Notes: generated from the sequence alone by a model not told the origin. A stretch of DNA of 42,357 nt from Fimenecus sp045578245 (GCA_045578245.1 JAZNJX010000095.1:1-42357), one strand, 5' to 3'; counted from the stretch's first letter, positions 25,097 through 34,556 are shown. Numbers and translations are program-made.

Positions 25097-27285
25097 TGGC
25101 AGAAGTAAATGTTAATGAACTATATAATAATCTGCGAGAGAGAATAAAAGCAATTCACAGTGAAAAAGATATCATAACAGTTGATAAAGCCTTTAATCTT
25201 GCAAATGAATATCATGGGGACCAAAAGAGAAAATCAGGTGAACCATATATCATTCATCCCATTGCTGTTTGCGATATTCTTGTGGATTTGGGTATGGATT
25301 GTCAGTCCCTTGTGGCTGCACTTTTGCATGACGTCGTTGAGGATACACCATACACAATCGAACAGTTGACAGACGATTTTGGCGAAGAAGTTGCTCTTTT
25401 AGTTGATGGTGTTACAAAGCTCGGCAAAGTTCAAATTAATTCAAGTGAGGCAAAGGAAGAACAGCAGGCAGAAAATATCCGAAAAATGCTTCTTGCAATG
25501 TCAAAGGATATTCGTGTTATTATCGTAAAACTTGCTGACCGTGTTCATAATATGAGAACACTTGAGTTTATGTCACCCCAGAAGCAAAGGGATAAAGCAC
25601 TTGAAACCCTTGAAATTTTTGCACCTATTTCACATAGACTCGGTATCCGTTCTGTAAAGGAAGAGTTGGAAGACAGAGCAATTCGTTTCCTTGACCCGGT
25701 GGCTTATGATGGGATTGAAGAGAATCTTAAAAAATCAAGCACTTCAGGTAATGATTTCCTTGAAAATATAAAAGAAAAAATTGGCGATAGAGTGAAACAG
25801 GTAGTACCTAATGCACAAATCAGTGGACGAATTAAATCTGTTCACGGAATATATCGTAAGATGTATATGCAGGGTAAACAGTTTGATGAAATCTATGACA
25901 TTTATGCTGTTCGTATTATTGTGGATAGTGTAATCGACTGTTACAACTGCCTTGGTATTATCCATGATATGTATAATCCTCTTCCTGGTAGATTTAAGGA
26001 TTATATTTCAACACCAAAACCGAATATGTATCAGTCACTTCATACCACAGTTATCGGTAAAGAAGGAACACCTTTTGAAGTGCAGATAAGAACTTGGGAA
26101 ATGCATCGTACCGCTGAATTCGGTATCGCAGCCCATTGGAAATATAAACTTGGTGTTTCAGGTGGCAAACAGACTTTTGACCAGCGTCTTCAGTGGATTC
26201 GAGAAATGCTTGAAGCACAGCAGGAGTCAGGGGACGCAAGAGAACTTGTTTCTACAATTAAAACAGACCTTATCACAGACGAGGTATTTGTATATACACC
26301 AAAAGGTGATGTTATCAATGTACCTGTTGGTTCAACAGTAATCGACTTTGCTTATGCTATTCACTCTGCTGTTGGTAATAAGATGACAGGCGCAAAGGTT
26401 GACGGTAGAATTGTACCTATCGATTATGTAATCAAAACAGGCGAAATCGTCGAAATCCTTACATCTTCTCAACAAGGTAAAGGACCAAGTCGAGACTGGC
26501 TTAATATTGCTAAGACTAGTCAGGCAAAGAGCAAAATCCGTTCTTGGTTTAAAAAGGAAAAACGAGAAGAGAATATTGTTGAAGGTAGGGAAGAAATCGA
26601 AAGAGAATTCAGACGAAATTATATCCGTCTGTCCGACGAAGATTATCAGAAGTTTATCAAAAAGCTTACTGAACGTCAGCGAATGGAAAATGTTGACGAT
26701 TTCTATGCTGCAATTGGTTATGGTGGACTTTCTATCAACCGAATGATGCCATATATCAAAGAAGAATACCAGAAGAATTATGATAAGAGCCGTCAGGAAA
26801 TCAAAGTTGTTACCGTTAAGGATAACTCAAAGAAGAATAAAGATGGTGTTACCGTAGAGGGAATAGACAACTGTCTTATTAAGTTTGCTCAGTGTTGTAA
26901 TCCGTTGCCAGGAGATAGTATTATTGGCTTTATCACTCGTGGACATGGTGTATCAATTCATAAAAGAGATTGCACCAATGTGCCAAAGGATATTACAAAC
27001 TGCGCAGAACCTGCACGTTGGGTAAATGCTTATTGGAACCAGAACGTTAAGGAAGAATATAAAGCAACACTTCAGCTTACTTGTCTGTCCCGTGTTGGAC
27101 TTATGGCGGATGTTGCAATGCAGGTTGCAAATATGCGTGTTAATATTACAAGTATCAGCACTCACGACATGAAGGATGGCAGAGCAATAGTTGAGCTTAC
27201 AGTTAATGTCAGCGGTATTGACCATTTGAAAAACCTTATTTCGCGTATTGAAAAAGTTGATGGTGTGCTAAGCGTAGAGAGGTAA
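25096..27285 (+). CDS. relA: Bifunctional (p)ppGpp synthetase/hydrolase (RelA/SpoT)
   Basis: 729 residues, normal for Firmicute Rel. The HD hydrolase domain has YIIHPIAV (His54) and ALLHDVVEDTPYT (HD at 78-79 and ED at 82-83), so hydrolysis should be active. The synthetase domain spans about 240-350 with GRIKSVHGIYRKM, DIYAVRIIV and PNMYQSLHTTV. A TGS domain follows at about 395-457 (EVFVYTPKGDVINVPVGST). A zinc-finger-like segment holds KFAQCCNPLPGD, and the C-terminal ACT domain ends at 729. It makes and degrades the starvation alarmone. It is coupled to recJ and followed by dtd two bases after its stop codon. Confidence 0.96.
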   Translation: MAEVNVNELYNNLRERIKAIHSEKDIITVDKAFNLANEYHGDQKRKSGEPYIIHPIAVCDILVDLGMDCQSLVAALLHDVVEDTPYTIEQLTDDFGEEVALLVDGVTKLGKVQINSSEAKEEQQAENIRKMLLAMSKDIRVIIVKLADRVHNMRTLEFMSPQKQRDKALETLEIFAPISHRLGIRSVKEELEDRAIRFLDPVAYDGIEENLKKSSTSGNDFLENIKEKIGDRVKQVVPNAQISGRIKSVHGIYRKMYMQGKQFDEIYDIYAVRIIVDSVIDCYNCLGIIHDMYNPLPGRFKDYISTPKPNMYQSLHTTVIGKEGTPFEVQIRTWEMHRTAEFGIAAHWKYKLGVSGGKQTFDQRLQWIREMLEAQQESGDARELVSTIKTDLITDEVFVYTPKGDVINVPVGSTVIDFAYAIHSAVGNKMTGAKVDGRIVPIDYVIKTGEIVEILTSSQQGKGPSRDWLNIAKTSQAKSKIRSWFKKEKREENIVEGREEIEREFRRNYIRLSDEDYQKFIKKLTERQRMENVDDFYAAIGYGGLSINRMMPYIKEEYQKNYDKSRQEIKVVTVKDNSKKNKDGVTVEGIDNCLIKFAQCCNPLPGDSIIGFITRGHGVSIHKRDCTNVPKDITNCAEPARWVNAYWNQNVKEEYKATLQLTCLSRVGLMADVAMQVANMRVNITSISTHDMKDGRAIVELTVNVSGIDHLKNLISRIEKVDGVLSVER

Positions 27286-27287
27286 AT

Positions 27288-27746
27288 ATGAAGGCAGTAA
27301 TTCAAAGAGTATCAAAAGCAACTGTAACGGTTGATGGTGAGCTTGTCTCAAAAATTGATAAAGGATATCTGATTCTGTTAGGGGTGATGGATGACGATAC
27401 AGAATATGATGCAGAGGTTCTTGCTAAAAAGACATCAACACTTCGTGTTTTTGAAGATGATGAAGGTAAAATGAACCTTGACATTCAGAATATTGACGGT
27501 GAGGTTTTGGCAGTTTCCCAGTTTACTCTCTGTGCGGATGTAAAAAAAGGCAACAGACCGTCGTTTATTCGTTCTGCTCATCCTGACCGTGCTAACGGAT
27601 TGTATGAATATTTCTGCAACAAACTTTTGGAAAATGGTGTGAAAAATGTAGAAAAAGGTGTTTTTGGTGCCGATATGAAAGTTGAACTTTTAAATGATGG
27701 TCCAGTAACAATCCTTTATGATTCAGAAATGTGGAGAAAGAAGTGA
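27288..27746 (+). CDS. dtd: D-aminoacyl-tRNA deacylase
   Basis: 152 residues, standard for DTD. It removes D-amino acids (and Gly) from mischarged tRNA. Motifs: MKAVIQRVSKATVTVDGE at the start, AVSQFTL (the SQFTL site), and NDGPVTI, the Gly-cisPro motif that fills the partner active site in the dimer. RBS GAGAGG lies at the end of relA. A relA-dtd pair is conserved in Firmicutes. Confidence 0.97.
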   Translation: MKAVIQRVSKATVTVDGELVSKIDKGYLILLGVMDDDTEYDAEVLAKKTSTLRVFEDDEGKMNLDIQNIDGEVLAVSQFTLCADVKKGNRPSFIRSAHPDRANGLYEYFCNKLLENGVKNVEKGVFGADMKVELLNDGPVTILYDSEMWRKK

Positions 27747-27753
27747 AAAAATT

Positions 27754-28407
27754 ATGATAACAGTAGAAAAGCATTTAGCCGTTATGAATGACGGATTCAC
27801 AGTAAACACTTATATAGTTACAGACAAGGTTACAGGTGCAACTGCAGTTGTTGACCCATCTCTCCCTGAAGAGAGTTTAATGGAAAAACTCAAGGGTAAG
27901 GATGTACAGTATATTCTTATTACTCACGGACATTTTGACCATACCTGTGGTGCAAAAATGGTTAAGGATAACACAGGAGCAAAAGTTGTTATTCATAAAG
28001 ACGATGAAGAAATGCTTCATGATATAGCAAAGAACGAGTTTGAAATAATTTGTGTGGGAGCTGAATTTCCTGAAGTTGATGCTGACATTCTTACAGAAGA
28101 TGGCACTGAAATTATGCTTGGGAATACAAAAATAACTGTTCTTCACACACCCGGACATTCAATGGGTGGCGTGTGCTATCTATTTAAAGAAGATTTAGTG
28201 ATGTTTTCAGGTGATACACTTTTCAAACTTTGTGCAGGAAGAACTGACCTATACGGTGGTAATGCTCGTCAGGAACTTCGTTCTCTTGCAAGAATCGGTG
28301 AACTTGAGGGTAACTATAAGGTTTATCCTGGTCACGAAGAAGATACAACTCTTGATTTTGAACGTGAAAACAACCGTTATATCAGAACAAGATTCAGAAG
28401 AAAATGA
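27754..28407 (+). CDS. MBL-fold metallo-hydrolase (glyoxalase II-like)
   Basis: 217 residues. The metallo-beta-lactamase metal motif THGHFDHTCGA (HxHxDH) is followed by HTPGHSMGGVCY, SGDTLF and YPGHEEDTT, so both metal sites are complete. Members include hydroxyacylglutathione hydrolase-like and persulfide-related hydrolases; the specific substrate cannot be stated. The start at 27754 (MITVEK) lies seven bases after dtd; an in-frame ATG at 27718 would sit inside dtd and lacks a ribosome site. The stop overlaps the hemZ start (ATGA). Confidence 0.9.
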   Translation: MITVEKHLAVMNDGFTVNTYIVTDKVTGATAVVDPSLPEESLMEKLKGKDVQYILITHGHFDHTCGAKMVKDNTGAKVVIHKDDEEMLHDIAKNEFEIICVGAEFPEVDADILTEDGTEIMLGNTKITVLHTPGHSMGGVCYLFKEDLVMFSGDTLFKLCAGRTDLYGGNARQELRSLARIGELEGNYKVYPGHEEDTTLDFERENNRYIRTRFRRK

Positions 28408-29840
28408 AATTACTTGTAATTAATCATAAATTCCATTATGAAATGGAAAAATTAGTTAGAATCTTTATGCCTGATGAAAAAATTCAGGTAGTGTATGAAG
28501 ATTGTGATGACTATAATCTGCTTACATCAGTTACTGAAGAAATCAAGGTCGTAATTAATTTTGATAATTTCAGTAAAACACTTACATCCCCTTTGTGTGA
28601 AGATAACGAAATGCAAATGGGAAGAATGGTGTATTCTCTTTTTGGAGAATACACAGGTTTTTATCCTAAGTGGGGTGTGCTTACAGGTGTAAGACCGTCA
28701 AAATTGCTTATCAATACTGAAAAGCAGATGGGCAGAGAAAAAACAGAAGAATATTTTAAAAATGACTTGCTCGTAAGTAATGAAAAATTCAATCTTGCAA
28801 GAATAGTTGCTGATTATGAAGAAAAGATTATCACAACATCAGAACCAAACTCTATGAGTTTGTATATTTCTGTTCCATTTTGTCCGTCAAGATGCAGTTA
28901 TTGTTCATTTGTTTCACATTCCGTGGAGAATGATAAAGCAAGAAATCTTCTTCCTGAATATGTTTCACTTTTGGAAAAAGAAATTATAGGAACAGGTGAA
29001 ATTGCACAGAAAATTGGTGTAAAACTTGAGAGTGTATATATTGGTGGAGGTACTCCAACAACTCTTTCAGCAGAGCAATTAAAAACTATAATTGATGCAG
29101 TAAAGGGTAACTTCGACTTGTCAACATGTCGTGAATTTACAGTGGAAGCAGGTCGTCCTGATACAATAACTGAGGAAAAGTTGATTGTGCTTAAAAATAG
29201 TCCTGTTGACAGAATAAGTATAAATCCGCAGACTTTTAATAATTCTGTTTTAGATGCTGTTGGAAGAAAGCATAGTGCCGAAGATACAATAAGAATTTTC
29301 AAGCTTGCAAGAGAAATCGGATTTGATAATATTAATATGGATTTGATTGCAGGACTTCCAACGGATACACTTGATGGCTTTAAATGTTCACTTGATACAG
29401 CCATTGAACTTGACCCGGAAAATATTACTGTCCATACCCTTGCTGTTAAACGTGCATCAGGAATCGGACAAAATTCACCTGAAATCGCAGTAAAAAATGC
29501 AACATTAGCATCTCAGATGCTTGATTATGCTTATGATAAATTAAGTGGAAAATACCATCCATACTATATGTATCGTCAGTCTAAATCAGCGGGAAGTCTT
29601 GAAAATGTTGGTTGGGCAAAAGATGGTACAGAATGCATATACAATATTTTTATGATGGAAGAATGCCACACAATCCTTTCATGCGGTGGTGGTGCAGTTA
29701 CAAAGCTTAAAGCACCGAATGGAAGTGAAATAGAGAGAATTTTTAATTTCAAATATCCTTTTGAGTATATATCGGGATATGAGAAATTACGAGACAGAAA
29801 GAAAAGAATAAGCGAGTTTTATGATACATATTCATTATAG
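28404..29840 (+). CDS. hemZ: Coproporphyrinogen III dehydrogenase-like radical SAM protein HemZ
   Basis: 478 residues. The radical-SAM cluster motif is CPSRCSYCSF (Cys160, Cys164, Cys167), followed by YIGGGTPTTLS, the TVEAGRPD segment and DRISINPQTFNN. The roughly 150-residue N-terminal domain with GVLTGVRPSKL is the feature that separates HemZ from HemN and HemW. HemZ is assigned to oxygen-independent coproporphyrinogen oxidation, but no other heme genes lie in the window, so its real role here may differ. It is translationally coupled to the MBL gene. Confidence 0.88.
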   Translation: MKLLVINHKFHYEMEKLVRIFMPDEKIQVVYEDCDDYNLLTSVTEEIKVVINFDNFSKTLTSPLCEDNEMQMGRMVYSLFGEYTGFYPKWGVLTGVRPSKLLINTEKQMGREKTEEYFKNDLLVSNEKFNLARIVADYEEKIITTSEPNSMSLYISVPFCPSRCSYCSFVSHSVENDKARNLLPEYVSLLEKEIIGTGEIAQKIGVKLESVYIGGGTPTTLSAEQLKTIIDAVKGNFDLSTCREFTVEAGRPDTITEEKLIVLKNSPVDRISINPQTFNNSVLDAVGRKHSAEDTIRIFKLAREIGFDNINMDLIAGLPTDTLDGFKCSLDTAIELDPENITVHTLAVKRASGIGQNSPEIAVKNATLASQMLDYAYDKLSGKYHPYYMYRQSKSAGSLENVGWAKDGTECIYNIFMMEECHTILSCGGGAVTKLKAPNGSEIERIFNFKYPFEYISGYEKLRDRKKRISEFYDTYSL

Positions 29841-29857
29841 ATGTGAGGTATTGTAAA

Positions 29858-30784
29858 ATGGATAATATGATGAATAAACTTGAGTATATAAATAAAAAGG
29901 CTCTTGAAAACCCCAATGAGTTCATAGAAGAATGTGAAGAAAGATATCAGAAAATCATCAGTAGCATTGTCGAAAGAATCAATTCGGAAAAAGGCAGAGA
30001 AATCGTAATGCTTGCAGGACCATCTTCAGCAGGTAAAACAACTACGGCGAGAAGAATTAAGAAAAGTCTCGAAGAGAGTGGTGTAAAAACTTATGTTTTG
30101 AGTCTTGATGATTTTTACCTTAATCGTGAAGATATACCATATCTTCACGATGGCTCTCAGGATTATGAAACTGTTTATGCTCTTGATTTACAGTGCCTTG
30201 AAAAAGAACTTAATGCATTACTTCGTGGTGAAAGAGTAAAAAGTCCTGTTTTTGATTTTACAACAGGCAAGCGAAGTGAAACTCTATTCAACGAGATAGT
30301 TCTCGGCAAAGATGATGTTGTTATAATTGAGGGATTACATGCTCTTAATCCCGTTATAACAGACAAAATCCAAGGAAACCTTTTAAAGGTTTATATAAAT
30401 GTATCATCAAGGATATATGATGAAGATGGAAACATAATTTTGAATAAAAGAAACCTTCGTTTTGTTCGTCGTATGGTTCGTGATTATAAGTATCGTGACA
30501 GCACAGTAGAAAATACATGTAGATTGTGGAAGAATGTCACAAAGGGTGAAGATGAATATCTATTTCCTTATCGTGATAATGCAGATATAAAAGCAAATAC
30601 TATCCACTTTTACGAGCCGTGTGTGCTTAAACATCAAGCATTAAAAATGATTGAAGACAGTACAGTTTCTGATGAATACAAAGAACATATTTTGAAATTG
30701 GTAAATGCTTTAAAACAGTTTAACGATATAGATGAAAAAATTGTTCCCGTGAATTCTCTTTTGCGTGAGTTTTTAGGAGAATGA
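29858..30784 (+). CDS. Uridine kinase-like P-loop nucleoside kinase
   Basis: 308 residues. An N-terminal helical stretch (about 45 residues) leads to the P-loop VMLAGPSSAGKTTTARR (GPSSAGKTT at 54-62), then the lid and substrate motifs LDDFYLNREDIPYL and IIEGLHALNP of the phosphoribulokinase/uridine kinase family, and RRMVRDYKYRD. Related nucleoside kinases in Clostridia often carry an N-terminal TGS/threonyl-tRNA-synthetase-like region; this one does not. The start at 29858 follows GTGAGGT by eight bases; the GTG at 29843 overlaps that site. Substrate is probably a nucleoside, not certain. Confidence 0.85.
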   Translation: MDNMMNKLEYINKKALENPNEFIEECEERYQKIISSIVERINSEKGREIVMLAGPSSAGKTTTARRIKKSLEESGVKTYVLSLDDFYLNREDIPYLHDGSQDYETVYALDLQCLEKELNALLRGERVKSPVFDFTTGKRSETLFNEIVLGKDDVVIIEGLHALNPVITDKIQGNLLKVYINVSSRIYDEDGNIILNKRNLRFVRRMVRDYKYRDSTVENTCRLWKNVTKGEDEYLFPYRDNADIKANTIHFYEPCVLKHQALKMIEDSTVSDEYKEHILKLVNALKQFNDIDEKIVPVNSLLREFLGE

Positions 30785-30815
30785 CTACAAATTAAACACA
30801 AGGGTGTGACAATGA

Positions 30816-32579
30816 ATGGCAGAAAAAACAAGAAAGAATCAAAGTTTACTTAATGGTGCGTTGGTATTGAGCCTTGCAACACTTGTTGTAAAGGTGATTG
30901 GAGTTATCTATAAAATTCCTCTTTCTAATATGATAGGTACAGTAGGTAGGGGTTATTTTGATTCAGCTTATAATCTTTATGTGCCTATTTATACCGTTTC
31001 TATGGCAGGTTTGCCTGTTGCTATTTCCAATATAGTGTCAAAGGCTATGGCGATGGGGAATTTCCGTGATGTCAAGATTATCAGAAAGGTTGCGCAAAGA
31101 CTTTTCCTCATAGTTGGTATTCTGGGAACATTAGCAATGTTTATACTTGCTTATCCATATGCTCTTTCTGCTAAAAATATGGATGTTCTTCCTGCAGTAT
31201 TTGTAATAACACCTGCAATTTTCTTCTGTTGTTTAATGTCAAGTTATCGTGGATACTATAACGGACTTTCAAATATGACTCCAACTGCGATTTCTCAGGT
31301 TTTTGAAGCAGCAGGAAAGCTGATTTTTGGACTTGTTTGTGCTAAATGGGTTATAAGCTATGGTTATTCTCGCTTTGAACAAGGTTTAACTGTTTATGGA
31401 AAAACAGTAGCAAATGAAACCGAAGCATTAAGTGCTATTTATCCTTATGCAGCTGCAGGTGCTGCTGCAGGTGTAACTTTGGGAACAGTTATAGGTCTTA
31501 TTTACCTTATAATTCTTCACAAAGTAAAAGGCGACAATATTACTAAAACAGAATTGGCAAATGCTCCCAAACCTGAACAGGCAAGTGTTGTTGCAAAAAA
31601 CATTATAAAATTTGCAATTCCGGTAGCACTCAGCTCACTTGTTTTCAGTATTACAAATCTTATTGATTCAATTACTATCCAGAACAGACTGGAATATGTG
31701 ATTGCAGGCAATCTAGATTTCATCAGAAACCTTTATGAAACAGAGCTTATGGGTATTCTGGATGCTGACGTGAAAAATTTCCTTTATGGTTCATATTCAC
31801 TTTCACTTGATTTCAGAAATCTTATTCCATCTCTTACAATGACCTTGGGTATCAGTGCAATCCCAACACTTTCAGCTGCATGGGCAGTGAAGAACAGAGC
31901 AAAAATCAAGGTTTCAATTGAATCAGTGTTAAGAGTAACCATGTTAGTGGCAATGCCTTGTGGAATCGGTATGGGTGTTTTAGCTCAACCAATTCTTGCA
32001 CTGTTCTATGGCAAGGGTGAATCCGCAAGTGGTGTTTCCATTGCAGCTCCTGTCCTTACTGCTTACGGATTCAGTATTTTCCTTATGGCTCTTTCACAGC
32101 CTATGACAAACATGCTTCAGGCTATTGATAAAACAAAGGTACCACTTATATCATTATCTTTAGGTGCTTTTGTGAAACTTGTATCAAACTTCATTTTTGT
32201 ATCAATTCCGAGCCTTAATGTTAATGGTGCAATAATCGGAACAATCCTTTGTTATGTAGTAATTGTTTCAGTTAACCTTTTTGCACTTGTGAAAACAACG
32301 AGAATAAAAATCAATCTTATTTCGGTATTTGCGAAAGCAATTATCTGTGGTATCCTTTGTGGTATATCAGCCTATACTTCATTTGGTCTTTGCAACAGAT
32401 TCATACCTGAATTCAGCCTTAAGAATATAATGGCTTTAGGCATTGGCATTGGATTTGGTGGAATTGTTTATGTTATTTCAATGCTTTTTATCAAAGGTAT
32501 CTCAAAAGATGATGTTGTTATGCTTCCAAAGGGAGAAAAAATTGCAAAAATACTTGCAAAATATGGATTTATAGAGTAA
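30816..32579 (+). CDS. SpoVB/YabM-type polysaccharide or lipid II flippase (MVF/MOP superfamily)
   Basis: 587 residues with about fourteen hydrophobic segments. It starts with a short charged tail and LLNGALVLSLATLVVKVIGVIYKIPLS, typical of the SpoVB/oligosaccharide flippase family, and has the conserved RGYYNGLSNMTPTAISQV segment after TM4-5. Members flip lipid-linked wall or spore-cortex precursors. Its place just before mazG matches the yabM-yabN (spoVB-like, mazG) pair of Bacillus. RBS AGGGTG lies nine bases before the ATG; an ATG four bases earlier is in another frame. Confidence 0.88.
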   Translation: MAEKTRKNQSLLNGALVLSLATLVVKVIGVIYKIPLSNMIGTVGRGYFDSAYNLYVPIYTVSMAGLPVAISNIVSKAMAMGNFRDVKIIRKVAQRLFLIVGILGTLAMFILAYPYALSAKNMDVLPAVFVITPAIFFCCLMSSYRGYYNGLSNMTPTAISQVFEAAGKLIFGLVCAKWVISYGYSRFEQGLTVYGKTVANETEALSAIYPYAAAGAAAGVTLGTVIGLIYLIILHKVKGDNITKTELANAPKPEQASVVAKNIIKFAIPVALSSLVFSITNLIDSITIQNRLEYVIAGNLDFIRNLYETELMGILDADVKNFLYGSYSLSLDFRNLIPSLTMTLGISAIPTLSAAWAVKNRAKIKVSIESVLRVTMLVAMPCGIGMGVLAQPILALFYGKGESASGVSIAAPVLTAYGFSIFLMALSQPMTNMLQAIDKTKVPLISLSLGAFVKLVSNFIFVSIPSLNVNGAIIGTILCYVVIVSVNLFALVKTTRIKINLISVFAKAIICGILCGISAYTSFGLCNRFIPEFSLKNIMALGIGIGFGGIVYVISMLFIKGISKDDVVMLPKGEKIAKILAKYGFIE

Positions 32580-32599
32580 AATAGGTTAAGGTGATAGGA

Positions 32600-33397
32600 A
32601 TGATAGACAATTTCAAATTTAAAGACCGCTATGATGTTAGTGACTTAATTGACATTGTCGAAATTCTTCGTTCTCCTGAGGGTTGCCCTTGGGATAGGGA
32701 ACAGGACCACAAATCAATTCGTCGTGATTTACTTGAAGAAACTTATGAGGTTATTGAGGCAATCAATAAAGACGATAAGGATTTGCTTTTAGAAGAACTT
32801 GGTGATGTTCTTTTGCAGATTGTTTTTCATACTCAGATTGAGCGTGAAAAAGGCACTTTCCAGCTTTCGGATGTTGCTGACGGAGTTTGTAAAAAGATGA
32901 TTGAACGTCATCCACATGTTTTTGGCGATATTAATGTTGAAACAAGTGAACAGGTTCTTGAAAATTGGGATGTTATAAAAAAACGTACTAAACAGCAGAA
33001 AACTCAGACCGAGTCAATGCTTTCAATCCCTCGTGAATTCCCTGCACTTATGCGTGCTGATAAGGTTCAGAAAAAAGCTTCAAAAGTTGGTTTTGATTGG
33101 GATAGTGTTGATGGTGCATTCCAAAAAATCAGCGAAGAGTTAGAAGAACTTAAAGAAGCATATTTAAAGGGCGATAGTGAGAATATCCACGAAGAATTAG
33201 GGGATTTGTTATTTTCAGTAGTTAATGTTTCACGATTTGTTAAGGTTGACAGTGAGGAAGCTTTAACAAACTCAACGGACAAGTTCATTGACCGTTTCTC
33301 AAAAGTTGAGAAAATGGCAAAAGAACAGGGTTTGGATATGAAAAATACAGACTTGGCTACATTGGACAAGCTGTGGGATTTGGCTAAAAAGGAATAA
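32600..33397 (+). CDS. mazG: Nucleoside triphosphate pyrophosphohydrolase MazG
   Basis: 265 residues in two MazG repeats. The first holds SPEGCPWDREQDHKSIRRDLLEETYEV and ELGDVLLQIVFH, and the second EELEELKEAY and EELGDLLFSVVNVSR; the acidic EExxE...ExxD metal sites are present in both. The enzyme hydrolyses (d)NTPs, including non-canonical ones, to NMP and pyrophosphate. RBS AAGGTGA is five bases before ATG 32600. The in-frame GTG at 32591 lies inside that site. The stop codon sits in the loop of a small hairpin (33386-33407). Confidence 0.95.
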   Translation: MIDNFKFKDRYDVSDLIDIVEILRSPEGCPWDREQDHKSIRRDLLEETYEVIEAINKDDKDLLLEELGDVLLQIVFHTQIEREKGTFQLSDVADGVCKKMIERHPHVFGDINVETSEQVLENWDVIKKRTKQQKTQTESMLSIPREFPALMRADKVQKKASKVGFDWDSVDGAFQKISEELEELKEAYLKGDSENIHEELGDLLFSVVNVSRFVKVDSEEALTNSTDKFIDRFSKVEKMAKEQGLDMKNTDLATLDKLWDLAKKE

Positions 33398-33407
33398 AAT
33401 CCTTTTT
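33386..33407 (+). terminator. Weak hairpin at the end of mazG
   Basis: AAAAAGGA (33386-33393) pairs with TCCTTTTT (33400-33407), and the loop contains the mazG stop codon. The stem is AT-rich, so termination is probably partial at best and HU may receive read-through transcripts. I see no strong promoter between 33398 and 33444. Confidence 0.35.
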
Positions 33408-33444
33408 ATATAAAAAAGAGAAAAATTTTTTGGAGGAAATAAAA

Positions 33445-33717
33445 ATGAACAAAACAGAACTCGTAGCAGCAGTAGCAGCTAAAGCAGGCATTTCAAAGAA
33501 AGACGCTGACGCAGCAGTAGCAGCAGTTTTCGCATCAGTTACAGACGCACTTGCAAATGGTGACAAAGTTCAGCTTATCGGCTTTGGTACATTTGAAGTA
33601 AGAGCACGTTCAGAAAAGACAGCTCGTAACCCAAGAACAGGCGAAACAATGACAGTTCCTGCAACAAAAGTTCCAGCTTTCAAAGCAGGCGCAGCTCTCA
33701 AAGCAGCAGTTAAATAA
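33445..33717 (+). CDS. hup: HU family DNA-binding protein
   Basis: 90 residues, the normal HU length. MNKTELVAAVAAKAGISKKDADAAV forms the helical dimer body, GFGTFEVR the hinge strand, and RSEKTARNPRTGETMTVPA the DNA-clamping arm with the conserved RNPxTG. It packs and bends chromosomal DNA. The RBS is a strong GGAGG eight bases before the ATG, fitting an abundant protein. Ala codons are unusually frequent and uniform (gca), as in highly expressed genes. Confidence 0.97.
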   Translation: MNKTELVAAVAAKAGISKKDADAAVAAVFASVTDALANGDKVQLIGFGTFEVRARSEKTARNPRTGETMTVPATKVPAFKAGAALKAAVK

Positions 33718-33737
33718 TTAAACTTTTGCAAAAAATC

Positions 33738-33767
33738 AGGGTCGCCAAAAGCGACCCTTGTTTTTTT
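33738..33767 (+). terminator. Rho-independent terminator after HU
   Basis: Perfect 8-bp stem AGGGTCGC (33738-33745) and GCGACCCT (33751-33758), a five-base loop, then TTG and seven T. Confidence 0.93.
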
Positions 33768-33792
33768 ATTATTTAGGATTTCAGGTAAGATT

Positions 33793-34035
33793 ATGAGATT
33801 AGATAAATTTTTAAAGGTATCAAGAATAATTAAACGTCGTACAGTGGCAAATGAAGTTTGTGATGCAGGTCATGTGTCAGTTAGCGGCAGAGTGGTAAAG
33901 GCGTCTTACGATGTTAAAGAAGGCGATGTTCTCGAAATACAGTTTGGTGAAAAAGTGACTAAATATAAAGTCCTTACTGTAACAGAATATGCTACAAAAC
34001 AAACTGCAGGGGATATGTACGAGGAAATTAAATAA
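33793..34035 (+). CDS. rqcP: S4-domain RNA-binding protein RqcP (YabO/Hsp15 type)
   Basis: 80 residues, nearly all an S4 domain: MRLDKFLKVSRIIKRRTVANEVCDAGHVSVSGRVV. This pattern and length match RqcP, which works with RqcH in ribosome-associated quality control to add Ala tails to stalled chains. Position supports this: in Bacillus yabO follows yabN (mazG), and here only HU is inserted between them. The RBS is modest (CAGGTAAG). Confidence 0.9.
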   Translation: MRLDKFLKVSRIIKRRTVANEVCDAGHVSVSGRVVKASYDVKEGDVLEIQFGEKVTKYKVLTVTEYATKQTAGDMYEEIK

Positions 34036-34036
34036 A

Positions 34037-34071
34037 GAAAGGCGGAAGACATCGTAAGTCCTCCGCTTTTT
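34037..34071. terminator. Terminator between rqcP and dut
   Basis: GCGGAAGAC (34042-34050) pairs with GTCCTCCGC (34058-34066) with one mismatch, followed by five T on the plus strand and a T-rich stretch on the minus strand. It may serve both convergent genes. Confidence 0.75.
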
Positions 34072-34112
34072 CTATATAAACTGATTCGGATTATTAACTA
34101 TGAATTTTGCGC

Positions 34113-34556
34113 TTATTTCTTCCCAGTCGAGCCAAATCCACCTGTACCACGGTCGGTGTCGTCAAGCTCATCAACCTCAACTAATTCAGGAAGTGCAACA
34201 GGTGCTATAACCATTTGTGCAATTCGTTCAAAAGGTTGGATTGTATATGGCTCTTTAAGTTGATTTATAACACCAACACAGATTTCCCCACGATAGTCAC
34301 TATCAATAACACCAACGGAATTAAGAAGACCAATTCCGTGTTTGATGGCAAGTCCACTTCTTGCATATACAAATGCAGCAAAATTAGGATTATCAAGTCC
34401 TATAGCAATACCTGTTGGAATAACGGCCTTGTCACCACCGTTTAATGTGATTGGCTCATCGATACAAGCATAAAGGTCCATTCCTGCACTGCCGACTGTA
34501 CCTCTTGTGGGAAGTTTTGCATTTTCTCTTACCTTTTTTATTCTTAATTCTTTCAT
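34113..34556 (-). CDS. dut: dUTP diphosphatase
   Basis: 147 residues, the trimeric dUTPase type. It splits dUTP to dUMP and pyrophosphate. All five motifs are present: AGMDLYA (24-30), ARSGLA (65-70), GVIDSDYRGE (82-91), RIAQMV (111-116) and the C-terminal RGTGGFGSTG (136-145). The start overlaps the U32 gene stop (TAATG), so the two are probably cotranslated. Confidence 0.97.
   Translation of the reverse strand: MKELRIKKVRENAKLPTRGTVGSAGMDLYACIDEPITLNGGDKAVIPTGIAIGLDNPNFAAFVYARSGLAIKHGIGLLNSVGVIDSDYRGEICVGVINQLKEPYTIQPFERIAQMVIAPVALPELVEVDELDDTDRGTGGFGSTGKK

Noticed and set aside
28898..29404. 168-codon minus-strand frame
   Set aside because: It is a shadow of hemZ, which has its radical-SAM motif in the sense frame.
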